Positions 26,326-38,000 of a stretch of DNA of 64,000 bases are shown here, piece after piece. Numbering within the stretch: position 1 is the first letter of the stretch; each line of letters begins with the position of its first letter. The DNA lies in contig NC_003284.9 of NCBI RefSeq assembly GCF_000002985.6, positions 9,052,001-9,116,000 of the forward strand. The letters are read 5' to 3'. Source of the DNA: Caenorhabditis elegans. Taxonomy: Eukaryota > Nematoda > Chromadorea > Rhabditida > Rhabditidae. Below the pieces are notes generated by a model that searched no databases, had not been told where the DNA came from, and was given only the letters and a program-made list of their open reading frames with translations. A program made the position numbers and the translations under genes.

Positions 26326-26899
26326 GCACATTGACCGGAGGGTGTTGCGATGTACATATTCTAGTGAGAGGGAGCAGACTGGCAGAGGAGGTAACCGGCT
26401 GCCCGTAACATTCGGCAAAAAGCGTCAACGGATAAAAATGGGATGCAGGTCCTTATGTGGAATTTTGAATTTCAGAAAAGAAAATATGTATAATGATCCT
26501 TAACATCAGAAGAAGCAATAAAATGTTTAGTTATATTAAATAATTCGAATTTGCAGAGGACTTGATGGAAACCATGGAAGCGAAACGATCAAAACAATTT
26601 TGAACATTTCAGCAAGCGGGAATTTTAGCAATTGATAATGTTATTGAACAGTGAAAATAATGTTCTATGCCTAATTCGTATTGTAACTAATCCCTATTAA
26701 AGAACGATACACTAAATTTAGAAGGTTCAATGAAGCACAAAAAGTCTCTTCGTTTTCTAATATTTACCAAGCGTTCAGCTTCTTTGCAACTGCTGCAGCT
26801 ACTGCCTTCTTCCTCTTCTCAATCACCGTCGTCTCATCAATAGTATTTGTTTGTCTGCCAACCGTGGCCGGAAAGAGGTGTACGGACCGATTTATCTGC
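26326..26899. other. Region upstream of the ajm-1 candidate promoter
   Basis: No exons seen. The composition becomes CT-rich after about 26770. Confidence 0.4.
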
Positions 26900-27071
26900 T
26901 CCTGCTGCTCTTACCTGCTCGACCCCCCGCACTCTCTTTTCATTCAGTCATTAAAAGAAAGAGGAGAGAAGTTGACCAATACAGTTTGCCTACCTTTTAT
27001 CAACTGATAAGAAAGAATTGAATCAGTTTTATCGAACGGACAATGCACAAATTCTGAAACTCCAGTTTCAG
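26900..27071 (+). promoter_or_regulatory. ajm-1: Candidate promoter and non-coding first exon of ajm-1
   Basis: A CT/CCCGC-rich run and a GA-rich run (AAGAAAGAGGAGAG) precede a strong donor, CAG|GTAAGTATG, at 27072. There is no good ORF leading into it, so it would be a 5' UTR exon spliced over 3.9 kb to the acceptor at 30971-30976. This is inferred from the donor alone. Trans-splicing directly to 30977 is the alternative. Confidence 0.3.
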
Positions 27072-27514
27072 GTAAGTATGTTTTCTTATTTTGAAAATAC
27101 ATAGAAATAGCTAGTTATTCAATAGACATAAAAATTCTTTGAGGTTTTTGCACTTCCAAGTGTAGGACCTCTTGACATAGTTTTAAAAAACTTTTTGTTA
27201 AAAAACTGGACAAACTTGACAATTTTGATAGTTGTTTATCCGTTTTATTTTTTTTTATTTCAAGGTTGAAAGCTTTACAAAAATTTGTTTAAAGTATGAT
27301 ATTGGCTTGATTGAGTTGTAAATAATCAAAAAATATTAAATAACATTATTAGAAAATTAACTTGTTGAACTCATGCTTTATTTGTAAAAACAAAAAATTT
27401 TCTGAAAGTTATAAATCCTAGATATGGGCGGAGGCAATTTTTTAACTCTTCTGTCGAAGTGTCACCTGTTTATGAGTTTCTAAAACGTTTTTAAAGTATA
27501 CCGTATTTTCTCTA

Positions 27515-27850
27515 TTAGTTTAGCAGCCTCTTCTTGCAGTTTCTAATAGTCTTGCACTCTTATGTTTGCTAGATCAACAATGTTTTGTGGAAACGTCGAA
27601 AAGTCCGTCTTTTTTTTTGGCTGAATTGAACGTAGAAGTGTTCAAGTAATTGATAAAATAATGAACAAGTATGTATTTTGTGTCATTTAATGTTTCAAGT
27701 CAAATTTTTGACAAGAAATTGTAAGCTTTACAAAGCTTTTGGATCTACGAAAATTAGTCTTGCAGCCTCTAATAGTATTGCAGTCTCTATTAGTCTTGCT
27801 CCCCTACGGGTCGTTTGAAAATTAGTCTTGCATGCAAGACTAATAGAGGG
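27515..27850. repeat. Short dispersed repeats around (T)AGTCTTGCA(G)CCTC
   Basis: CAGCCTCTTCTTGCAGTTTCTAATAGTCTTGCA, GTCTTGCAGCCTCTAATAGTATTGCAGTCTCTATTAGTCTTGC and GTCTTGCATGCAAGACTAATAGAGG recur within 330 bases. The last includes the palindrome GTCTTGCATGCAAGAC. It looks like a decayed repeat whose two ends face each other. Confidence 0.55.
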
Positions 27851-29993
27851 TATCTGAAAATATATTACTTGAGTCTAAAAACCATCGGTAATTTTCCGGA
27901 GATTTTGAAATCCTAGAATACGTCGACTGAAAAGTTTTAAATATCTCTTTGAAATCTATCCATGCATTTTGTTTGCTAACCGCCAAACCTTATCCCGATG
28001 TTTCTGGTTTGCACTAATTTCTATTCGACCCTCTCTCGTTTATCGTAAATCTCCGTCTTACGGGTCATATCTGCCTTCTTTATTTTCTTTCCAAAAGGGT
28101 TACTTTCTTGGAAAATGAGATGAAAATAGACCTCATTTCCATTTTCTACTAAACTTCTACAGTCCGTTCTGGCAATGGCCATTGTGACTATTCATCCAAT
28201 TCGCGACTTTTCAAACTGTTATGAGTAGTAATCGGGCATTCCGCCATCGTTTTCACAACTGTTTTCCGATTTTCTTTTGTTGGACTTGAGAATTGGAATT
28301 CAATTCTTTCACACAAGACATTGTCACTTTTGCAACGTTCGGTTCCACTTTTTTATCATAATAACTATAATCAATCATAGTAAATGTTTGCAAGCTTCTG
28401 TTATTAGGATGGTTTTTTGTCGCAGATTTTTTTGCTTATTATAAAGGTACATATCACTAGCATTAATAATGAAAATTTTTTAACTTGATTTTGAGGTTGT
28501 TATGTTTTATTGTAAAATCAAAATATTTTTAACTAACTCATTTTAGCACTGCTGAATAATTAATAAGTACAACTATTTAACAGATTTTTTTTGAGTCACA
28601 ATCCGGGATGGACGGCATTCTAAAATGTTGGGCATTTCGGATGTTTCGGCAGATGTTGAGTTTTAAAAATTGTGGCAATCGGTTTTTTCGGCAATTGCCG
28701 TCTACCCCTTATGAAAATATTTATTTCAAAATGTACCTGTTACAAAAATGCCACTTTCAAAAAAATTCTCTATTAAATTTTTTTTTCGATAAAAATTTAC
28801 GAGGTTTGATGTAAATTATTATTAGTAGTAATAGATATCTTTTGGAAAATTTAATATGTAGTGCAATCATTCTCCAATCTCGGTAATATTGACTTATTTA
28901 ATATTTTGCCTTAATTTAGCCACCAATATTAGACAATATTATTTCAAACGTCCTGAATGAAATCATCATTCGGAAGTGATCTAATCCATTTAACAAATAA
29001 ATATTTATATCTAAAGCTTTTCGCCCGTCATCCTATCATCGCCTTTTTCGTCCTTTTCCCTATAATCAGACTATCGGTGAACGAGGAGAGAAATGTCAAT
29101 AAACAAATTGATTAATCATCTTTGACAGGTGCCGGTGACCGGAAAATCCGTCATATCATAGTGTGAGGCAATCCGTTTTGAAAAAAATTCTATTGTGTTT
29201 GCAAAGTTAAACAGTTTTCAATATTCGTGTAATCTTAATTTTTTGTTTAGTGAGATTCATTTAAAAAAAGTAGTTCGAAATTTCAACGTTCCTCTAGATT
29301 CCTGACCACTTTCATTCTTAAACCGAATTATAACACATAACATCATGCACAAACATTATCATAATCTGTTGTATTTCCATCTTTATTTCTTATCACTTTT
29401 CGCATCTGTAGTTCGTTACAATTTTACGAGTTCTCGCTCATTCTCACTCCCGACTATCTTTCATTCCATTCCTCTCGATATTTATATTCATAATAAATAA
29501 ATGCACTATAAATTTCTCCATCATCATTTTGCCTAGATTAATTCAACAATTGCATTTGGAGAGTAGCATATGTTTTCAGAATTTGTTCAAAATCACCTAG
29601 AATTCATCAATCAAGTCTGGAGTTTAAAAAAAAACCTAAGCTTTTATCCTCATCTTTTCACAAAACATCATCATTAACCGTTACTAAAGTATGCAACTAT
29701 TAATCTGCTACTGCTTGTTGTTGTTTTGTATACATATCATGTTGTATTACATGTTGCTGGTCGACATCTCCTGTGAATTTAGTTTTACATTTTATTAGTT
29801 TTTTTGCACCTCTGAATACTATATTTTTATCATTAATAAAATAATATAATATCTAAATTCAAACAAATTCGAATTGTTTCTGTGCCAAAAACTATTCACG
29901 TTATGAATTGGTAACACTGAAAACTTCAGATGATGTTTTTAAAATATTTTTTTTTAAATATTTTTAAACTCAAAATTGGAACTATTTCAATTT

Positions 29994-30205
29994 CAGGGGT
30001 GCGCGACATTTGGTAATTTTGAAAACATTGGAAATAAAAATTACAGGAATTGCCGGATTTTGTTGGCAATCTTGTAACCTAACAAATTTAAGCTTGAAAT
30101 GTCATGTGTATTTTAGTAGAGTTTTTTTGTCATCCGTTTGCTTGAGATAATTCAAAAATTTTAGAATTTGAGATACTTTTTTTTTCCAATTCCCGCGCAC
30201 CTCTG
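29994..30205. mobile_element. MITE with CAGGGGTGCGCG / CGCGCACCTCTG ends
   Basis: The 212 bp element begins CAGGGGTGCGCG and ends CGCGCACCTCTG, a near-perfect inverted pair in an AT-rich intron. CAGGGGT-type ends are characteristic of hAT-related elements. It carries an internal AATTGCCGG. No clear 8 bp target duplication is left. Confidence 0.65.
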
Positions 30206-30976
30206 TAGATCACAAAACTTGTTTTGTAATTAACTTTGTCATTTTATTAAAAGAATGTAACTTCTATATGAAGAGTATTTATTGTATTTAACAAAGAAAT
30301 ACGAATAATTTTGATTTTCTAACCAAGCCCAATGTTTTACTAGCTTGAAGTTTGATGTAACTCCATTATTGCACAGTAATCTGTGGTGTGAAACTGGCAC
30401 GTATGTATGATTGAAATCACTAGAGAGATAAAAGAAGATAAAAGATTTTGCAAAAGTGGTTTAGTGCGGCACAAGCAATTGTTATGCGCTACCAACTTGT
30501 CTTCGTGTTCGCCAGAACTCACGAGCAAACACCACACTCTCTTCTCTTCTTGACAGTACAAAGAAATTGGCACATAATAGAAACCTGAGAGCTCTTTACT
30601 TCTTCCGTAGCACATCCTTCTTTTGTTTTTCGCTCATTTTCGTGTGTGTTATTCTCCCATCATCGTATTTTTTCACTACATATGCATAAAGTTGTTGATA
30701 CATCATAGTCTGAATCATGGAACATCTCGTGGTCGCACATGTCTCCTTCTTCAAATTTTTTATTCAACAAAACAATGATTTCAAATTGTTGTATAAAAAA
30801 CTAACCAAGCCTTTTTAAATTGCTAAGTTTCCGTTCAACAATTCATGTTCCTATTGAATCATTTTTTATTGTTGAAACCCATTATTCTACATTCAGCAAT
30901 ATGTAGGCAATTTGATTGAAATTCTATCCGCTTTTCCAAAAAGGAATGATGAAAATTTTAAAGGTTTTTTTTTCAG

Positions 30977-32061
30977 AATTGTATGGACATAGAAAATCTA
31001 CAATCGTCAAACAACAGGTCACAGAAAAGTCGTCCTCCGGACGGCTTCAACGCCATCTTACAGACAGCATTTTCTGCTATTTTGGTGAGTATTTTTGCCA
31101 TAATTTTAATACAAGTTAATACTAAATTAAAAATACTCCTATTAAATTTTTTAACTTAAAGGTAAAGTTAGGCCAAAACGAGATTTTCATTCGAGAAGAG
31201 ATATTCATTCAGATTTCGCGCCTTTCTCGAAAATTGTCAAAATTCGTAAATATTGGATAATAATTAAAAAAATTTTTGAAGTTTCACGATGATTTTTTTT
31301 CAGTCCATCTTTATATTTATATCACATCCCTCTATATGATATTGAATCTGACATATGTTTTCTTTAAAATAAGCGTTCAGCCTGAGACCCTTCCCTCTCT
31401 CAATTATAATAAGAACAAAAGGGTATCAAAAATGCGGATCTTTTTCTTTAAATCGTGTCAAATTTCTCACAGTTTCCCGTGTTATTTCCAAGCATATTCT
31501 TCTTTTTACACCGGGCTTTCCGCTCTCAGAATTTATTAAATTCAAAATGTTTCGCGTATGGGTGGCAGCAAAAGCGTGCAATTGTGGATCTCGTACATTC
31601 GCTTGCAGACATGACCACCACACTTCCACTTTTTTCTAATAATCATTGCATTTCGGATACTAATTGCGTCTTGTGGTTGTCGGGTGGCCCTTCAACCGTC
31701 TCATTACATAAGGGCCTTCGTTCCGATAACTTTTTGCCCTTTTGGCGATCTGAAAACTGAGAGGAAAGAGGAAAACTAGTCCAGTAGATACACTATCCAT
31801 TCATTAGAGAAAATTTGAATTCTTGACGCCTTCACCATTCCATTTCAATTCCCACACACCTTCTTACAACAATTCACCAATTAATTTGCTTTCTGAATTC
31901 AGGCGTTTGTCCTCTCTCTACGTATAATTGTGTTCGCCACGGCCCGGAAACGACTTACCACCACGGCGGCAAATCCGGATATTCAGGTTGAGGAGGCGTC
32001 GTCTTCCTCATCCGATACCAGCTCCGACACCGAAATTGTAGAAGAGGGTGTATTTATACAG
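30977..32061 (+). CDS. ajm-1: ajm-1 exons 1-2: N-terminal hydrophobic segment and Ser-rich acidic tail
   Basis: Exon 1 follows a T-rich acceptor and starts [11 protein letters not shown]. Exon 2 continues in phase 0. Joined, they give a hydrophobic run ([13 protein letters not shown] then [14 protein letters not shown]) followed by basic ARKRL, long enough to cross a membrane with the basic side in the cytoplasm. After it comes [20 protein letters not shown]. No upstream in-frame exon is visible, so I start at 30983. The hydrophobic part is absent from any isoform that starts at the ATG in exon 3. Confidence 0.7.
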
Positions 32062-35000
32062 GTGAGACCTTTTCTTGATTGTTTTTTCTTTTCACAAGAC
32101 ATTATCAATTTTTTATACTTTTGCCGTATAGGTTAAAAACTGAGTTTTAACATTTAACGTCTTGAAAGCGGAATTTTGTTTTCATTCACATATGAATAAT
32201 TGTCAAACACGATTAAATATCGTAATTACACACATTTTAAGTTTTCATGTTCTTCGGAAGAATTATTTTCGGGAGAATAAGAATTATTTTTGAAAAAATG
32301 TCTTGCTTTCAAATAATTTCTCAATTATTTTGGGCATTACTGGAGATTTGAACACAACAATGTATATATAAAAATAATATGAATCTCCTTAATGTGTAAA
32401 ACTGACAGGACATGTATTTTTTGGTTGACTTCCAAATGATTTATTGAAACTAAGTAAATGTTACTTTGTTTTGATTTTGTGTGTGATTTAAAAATTATAT
32501 ACATTTTTGATATGTTTGTTGGCTATTTTCGGATAGTGTAAATGTCTTGATCATATTAATATGCTAGGGATACCCCACATTCGAACAGTTCCAGATGATA
32601 TTGAATGAAGATAATTTTAATAATAGTGGTAACGGAATAGAATGTATACATTGTAAAATTATACAACTTTTGAGCAAAAATTCACAATTAATTTACTCAC
32701 AACACATGTGTTATTCAAAATTGTACGTGAAGCAATAAATCAAAAATTTAATTATAAAAGTGTCAAAATTATTATTTCTTTCCTGAAATTTATCTAATAA
32801 CCATGTCTTGATTATGAGTCACTGACTAGAAATTTGCTTATTTTTAGTTTAATTTACGTTACCTACCTTAGTATTCAGTTCTTAATTCGCATCTTTTCCC
32901 AATTCCACTTGGCCAATTTTCTTCAAATTACCAATTCTGAACCATCTAACTCAACTCATCAAATCTCGACTCATTCATTCCACCAGACTCTAGCAACCTT
33001 ATTAAAACTGTTCAATTGTTCCGTTGGAGATGTCAAGAGGGGCAGAAAACAGAGAGGGTCACAGACGTTTGCCCTTCCTCCAAATCGTCTTGGCCACTAA
33101 CCTCTGTCGTGTTTTTTAATGTGCTACTACCTGGCTTCTTATGTGGTATTTGTGGTGTATATGTTGAATTTGTGTTATACTTTTACTTTTCTATATTCAC
33201 GAGTTTTATACAGTTTAGAATTTATTTGTTCAACTAAAAATCTGCAAATGTCTCGATTGTAATTACTTAGTATACTTAGTAGGTTTAACGAACTTGAACT
33301 TTTTAATTTTTACTTATATTTGTAGTGAATTGATTATTGTAGGGATTATTCGTGTTTTAAATTTGAAAAAAAAAACACTTGTACCCTCTTGCTCCACCTT
33401 GGCAGTACTTGGGTAATTTTTGTTTTTATCAAAAAAAAATAAAATAGTCAAAATAGTCAACTAAGAAATATTAAATTCAACATAATTTTTTTCTTTGATA
33501 AACCCAAGGAGAACCGAAGTGTAAGCCGACAACTCAATAGTGAAAGTGAATTTTACTTTTACATAATTTTCCTTAGTGAAACTAAGTTGCGGAAAATTTT
33601 CTCAAACGATGCCAACTGGGAAAAGTCGAGTAAAAAGATACTGCCGTGCACTGCACGGTATACAAAAAGGAGATGCACCAACCTCAGCCACCTTGTCAAT
33701 ACACACAAATATGCATATACGTACCAGCTAACGCATATAAAAAGCCCTGTTTATTCAGATGATTCACACAAAACAACCCCGCCAGCTCTTCTGCCTTTTT
33801 GCCCCTTTTTCTTTTTTCTCTGTACATCGTTGTGTTCATATAATACAATATGTTTGATTTTTTGACTTTTGCATCCATCTCTATTCCTCTTCAAGTCACC
33901 AATCTTTCGCACTTTTTGTTTTTTCTTTATGTCTCGGGATTTCTTCATTTTCTGGTCATTTGTCATCAAATCATTGTACCGTCACTACCAATTAGTCATC
34001 ATATCCGTTCAGTGTACAACGTTCCGTTCACTCCGAAAAGGTAGATTAATCCAAACCGCCTGTCAATCAAATTGTAGAGCCTACAACTATGATCTTACGC
34101 AGATTTCATTTCGTTTGTGTTTCTCCTTATACAATTTTCAATGCCATCACCATCACACCTTCTGATTTATGAGGTTCTGTATAGAGCGAAAGAATTGAAG
34201 GTTAACACTTACTATTAGATAAAAAGTGGAATAAAAACCAAAATCAAAACCAATATCTAAGGTTGAAAAATAAATAAAAAATTGGATAGGTAGAGCGGTG
34301 AGCTCTTTTCCCCCGTTTGTGCAAATCTCGGTCTCGACATCTATTTGATTGTTTGCACAATGTTTTTTTTCCAGTATTATCTTCTCTTTCATTCCACTTC
34401 CCGCTTTTTAGATGATACTTTTGACCATTTCATGTAGCCGCTTTCTTTTTTGTCTATTTAAAAACAAAGTATTCTAGTTTTAGTTTTTAGTTCATGGTTT
34501 TATTTATATTAGGTGTTCCAAATTGAAGAAACTGTTTTATTGAGAATTGTTATAGTATGTTCCATTGTCAATCAAATGTTTTGGCATTTTGATTAGAATC
34601 AAAATTGTTTTTTTTTATTGAAACAATATTTTTAAAACTTTTTAATTTATTACGCTCTCTCGGAGATGTAAAAAATACACAATAAAAATAGGAAAATTTG
34701 AAAAAAAAAAAATTAAGACTCATAAACGTTGCAAATACTTTTCTCAAAACTTTATCAAACCGTATAAAAAAACTGTCACTGACAAAACCTGCATTATGTC
34801 GTTTATGCATCATAACTGTAGAATATCTTCTGATGTACTCGAAAAAAAATGAATAGTCAAATAAGAGTGGTTACTTTTGCGTCAATAAATCTACTGTAAG
34901 CAAAATTGACAGAAACAGTTTTTTAGTTCAAGAAATTGAGTAGAACAAATTTAAAATTACAGAATTCTAAGAAGATATATGACCTTTCAAAAAAATTTCG

Positions 35001-38000
35001 GTTTCAAATTAAATGTATCACAAAGTAGAAAATGCATTTGAGTTTGAATTAATTCAACTTTGAAAAAAAATTTCACAAGAAGTGTTGGAAAAAATATCTC
35101 TAAAGCTGTGTTTTCCTCTAGAATCCAATCTCTAGATCTTTTAAAATTAAGCTTTACTTTTCATATTCCAGTTGCTTCATTCAATTTACTACTTACACCG
35201 CTTTTTCCTAGATCTTATGGTTTCTCCGTTTTGTAACCGCAAAAAGTGATACCTGTTATGTTACGACGACCCAGATTGTATCGCTGAACGGTTATAAAAC
35301 AATTGTCGGAACGAAAAGTTTTGTTGACATTGTTGGTATAACTTATTGAATTGACAAATTTATCCGCTTAACAAGAAGCAATTTTACGGTTTCTTGTACT
35401 ACTGAATGCTTAGTACAATGAAAAAAAAGAATTATTGTTTCTTTTGAAACATTTCTTCTTTGAATATTTAGAACAAAAAAAATCACATCACATTGCTGTT
35501 CGTTTCCCAATCCTTTTGTCTCTATGCATAGCATTTTTGATTCTCAAACAATATAACCGAAAGTATTTTTCTTTTCAGAGACAAGGGGAACCAACCATGT
35601 CAGAGAAAAAACCGGCACAAGGAATGCCGTCCGTAATGTCGCTGCTTCAAACTGACGAAATTTTGTCATCATGCTCAGATGACGAACCGTAAGTCTTTTC
35701 TAGTCTGAAAATAGAAAAAAAATTAACAAATGAAAATGAATTTTTTTTTCTGAAAATCTACTCTAAAGTTAACTCTCCTACCCATGGCCCAATCGTTATT
35801 AAAAAATGATTATGTGGAGATATGTAACAAAAATGCACAGTGTACATACTTTTACTGTATGAATAACAGAAAACGTTTTGAAATTATACAAACGACTACA
35901 AAATGTGTAATTCAACTGAAAAATAATATAAACTGAAACCTAATTTTTTAAGATTTGAACAAATATTACCGTTCCAAAAAATGAATTGTTAGCTGACTCA
36001 ATTGTTTTTGGCATCAACGCGAAAAAAGTTGAACCATTTCTCAGAAGAAAAAGTGGTTATAATACTATCATAAATTTTGAAAAGCTTTTGATTATGAAAA
36101 GCTTTTACCCATTCTCGATATAAAAATACTTTTACTGAAATACCTCGAAATTTTCTGGAATTTTAATAAATTAGATACAATGCTAAACATTTTACATTTA
36201 TTTTTCTCACAATACAATACAACTAATCAAGGTTTCCTAGTAATAATAATACTAATCTGAAAAAATTTCAACGGTTAAATTTGTTTCGACATTTCCAAAA
36301 TTCTGTTAAATAAAATTGCACTTCACGTTTTTTCAAGAAAAATGTAACCAGAAACTTTAAGCAAACCAGCTTCAAAAAATTGAATATATAATTCGGATCT
36401 AAATCAGAAGTCGTCTGGGAAATTTTAGAAAATAAGAGAAGCAGCTGCGCAGTTTTAAACGTGGATTATCCAACGAGGTGTGCCAGAGGCAAATGTCTCA
36501 CGTTACCAACGAAAGTTTTATTTTCTTTTTGACTCGAAATATATTAAAAAATTGTACTATGTATTGGAATAAAAGAAACTATGAAATTCGAGAAGTTCTC
36601 GTTTCTCAAAACAATTTATTGCAGAACCACATCCGGACTCATTCCATTGCCATCCTTGATTCAATCAAACATGAGCGTCCTGCCAAACTTTCTTCACACT
36701 ATTAACGAGGTATGAATACTCTTCTTTTGTTTCTCTTTTCATCATGATAATTGTCGGGAATGTCCTCGAGATGACCCTGAGATACGATAAAAATGAGTCA
36801 TATAATCCGTCACTTTTCCTCCACTATCAGGCGGGTCATGGTAAACCAAATCTCTAATTGGCAAGCAAATAGGCGGAAGGAGGATTGTTAGGTGTAAATG
36901 TCTTTGAAGACAATGGAGACAGTCCCGAATAGCAAGCCTAAGTTGTTGAATTCGTATTATTTTCGCATGACTGAGAATGATACCTAATCCGTTTAGAACG
37001 TTTATTTTTGTGTTCTATTTAGTCAAACAATTCGTGTAGAACTTTTCAGAAATTGCTTCCTATTTTATCATTGAAGACTGAATCCAGGTTCCTGCATTTC
37101 TGATTATTTTTCCAAATTAACGAAAGTTCACTTAGAAAGTTTAAAGAAATTTGATTGGTTTATTTTATTTGTTAAATCCATTCATAGTCTTGCACCAGAC
37201 TAATTCCCTTTGAAATCTCATATCAATTTTCAATTTTTCGATAAGCTTTTAACAGAAAAGTTATGAAAAAATATATCATGAATAGTTGTCAGTTGATAAT
37301 TTTTTTGTCACACAAAATTCTAAATGGATGAAATTTAAAAAAAAAAAGGTAATTTCGGACCGCTGTCATTCGAAAAAGTGACAACAATTAAAGATTTTAG
37401 CTATAATTGGGTTATTTTGTTTTTCAAAGTTTTGAATTTCTGATCACATTTTTGATCTATACGTTCAAAGTTCTCAGAACCGTTATTCCTACTTTAAGTT
37501 GTTATGTTTGGTTTTGCACAAAAATAAAACAACTTTATCAGGCTCCTGGGCACCTGCCAAATCCGATTATCTTTCGTTGGCCGTTCCTATTTTTCTAATT
37601 ACCCGGTAAACACTGAACGGACGGCAAGGTGCCTCCGCCATTAACAACGCACAATATCCCACCCTCGCCATCCACCATCCTTCCATCCCCTCTGGTTTGG
37701 TCCATTGATACACCCAACATAGACGGCACCTTTTTTGTCTTCATTCATTTGTTCTCTGCGTCTCTCGTGGATTTTCACTCTCTCGCTTGCGAGGTATATC
37801 CTACCTGCCTTCCATCACATGCGCGTTCATGGTCCCTGACCGAGAGTGACCCTACGAATGAGGCATTATGACTTTGCTACTTGTACGGCTCTAGTTTTTT
37901 TTGTTACTAATCTTAAGTACTCATGGTTTCCATAATTTCTCAAATGCTTCAAGGAGTGTTTTCAGTAGACATATGGTTTAGGTCATGCATCTAACGAAAA

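Larger units (their letters stand above)
27072..30976 (+). other. Possible long first intron of ajm-1
   Basis: A 3.9 kb AT-rich stretch without coding exons. It contains a MITE at 29994-30205, a fragment near 28600-28720 with CGGCAATTGCCG typical of the same repeat class, and a cluster of GTCTTGCAGCCTCTAATAG-like repeats near 27520-27840. Such first introns often hold tissue enhancers, but nothing specific can be read. Confidence 0.4.

Noticed and set aside
32834..33100. 88-codon ORF in ajm-1 intron 2
   Set aside because: No acceptor in frame and no phase match to exon 2 or exon 3; the composition is that of the surrounding intron.
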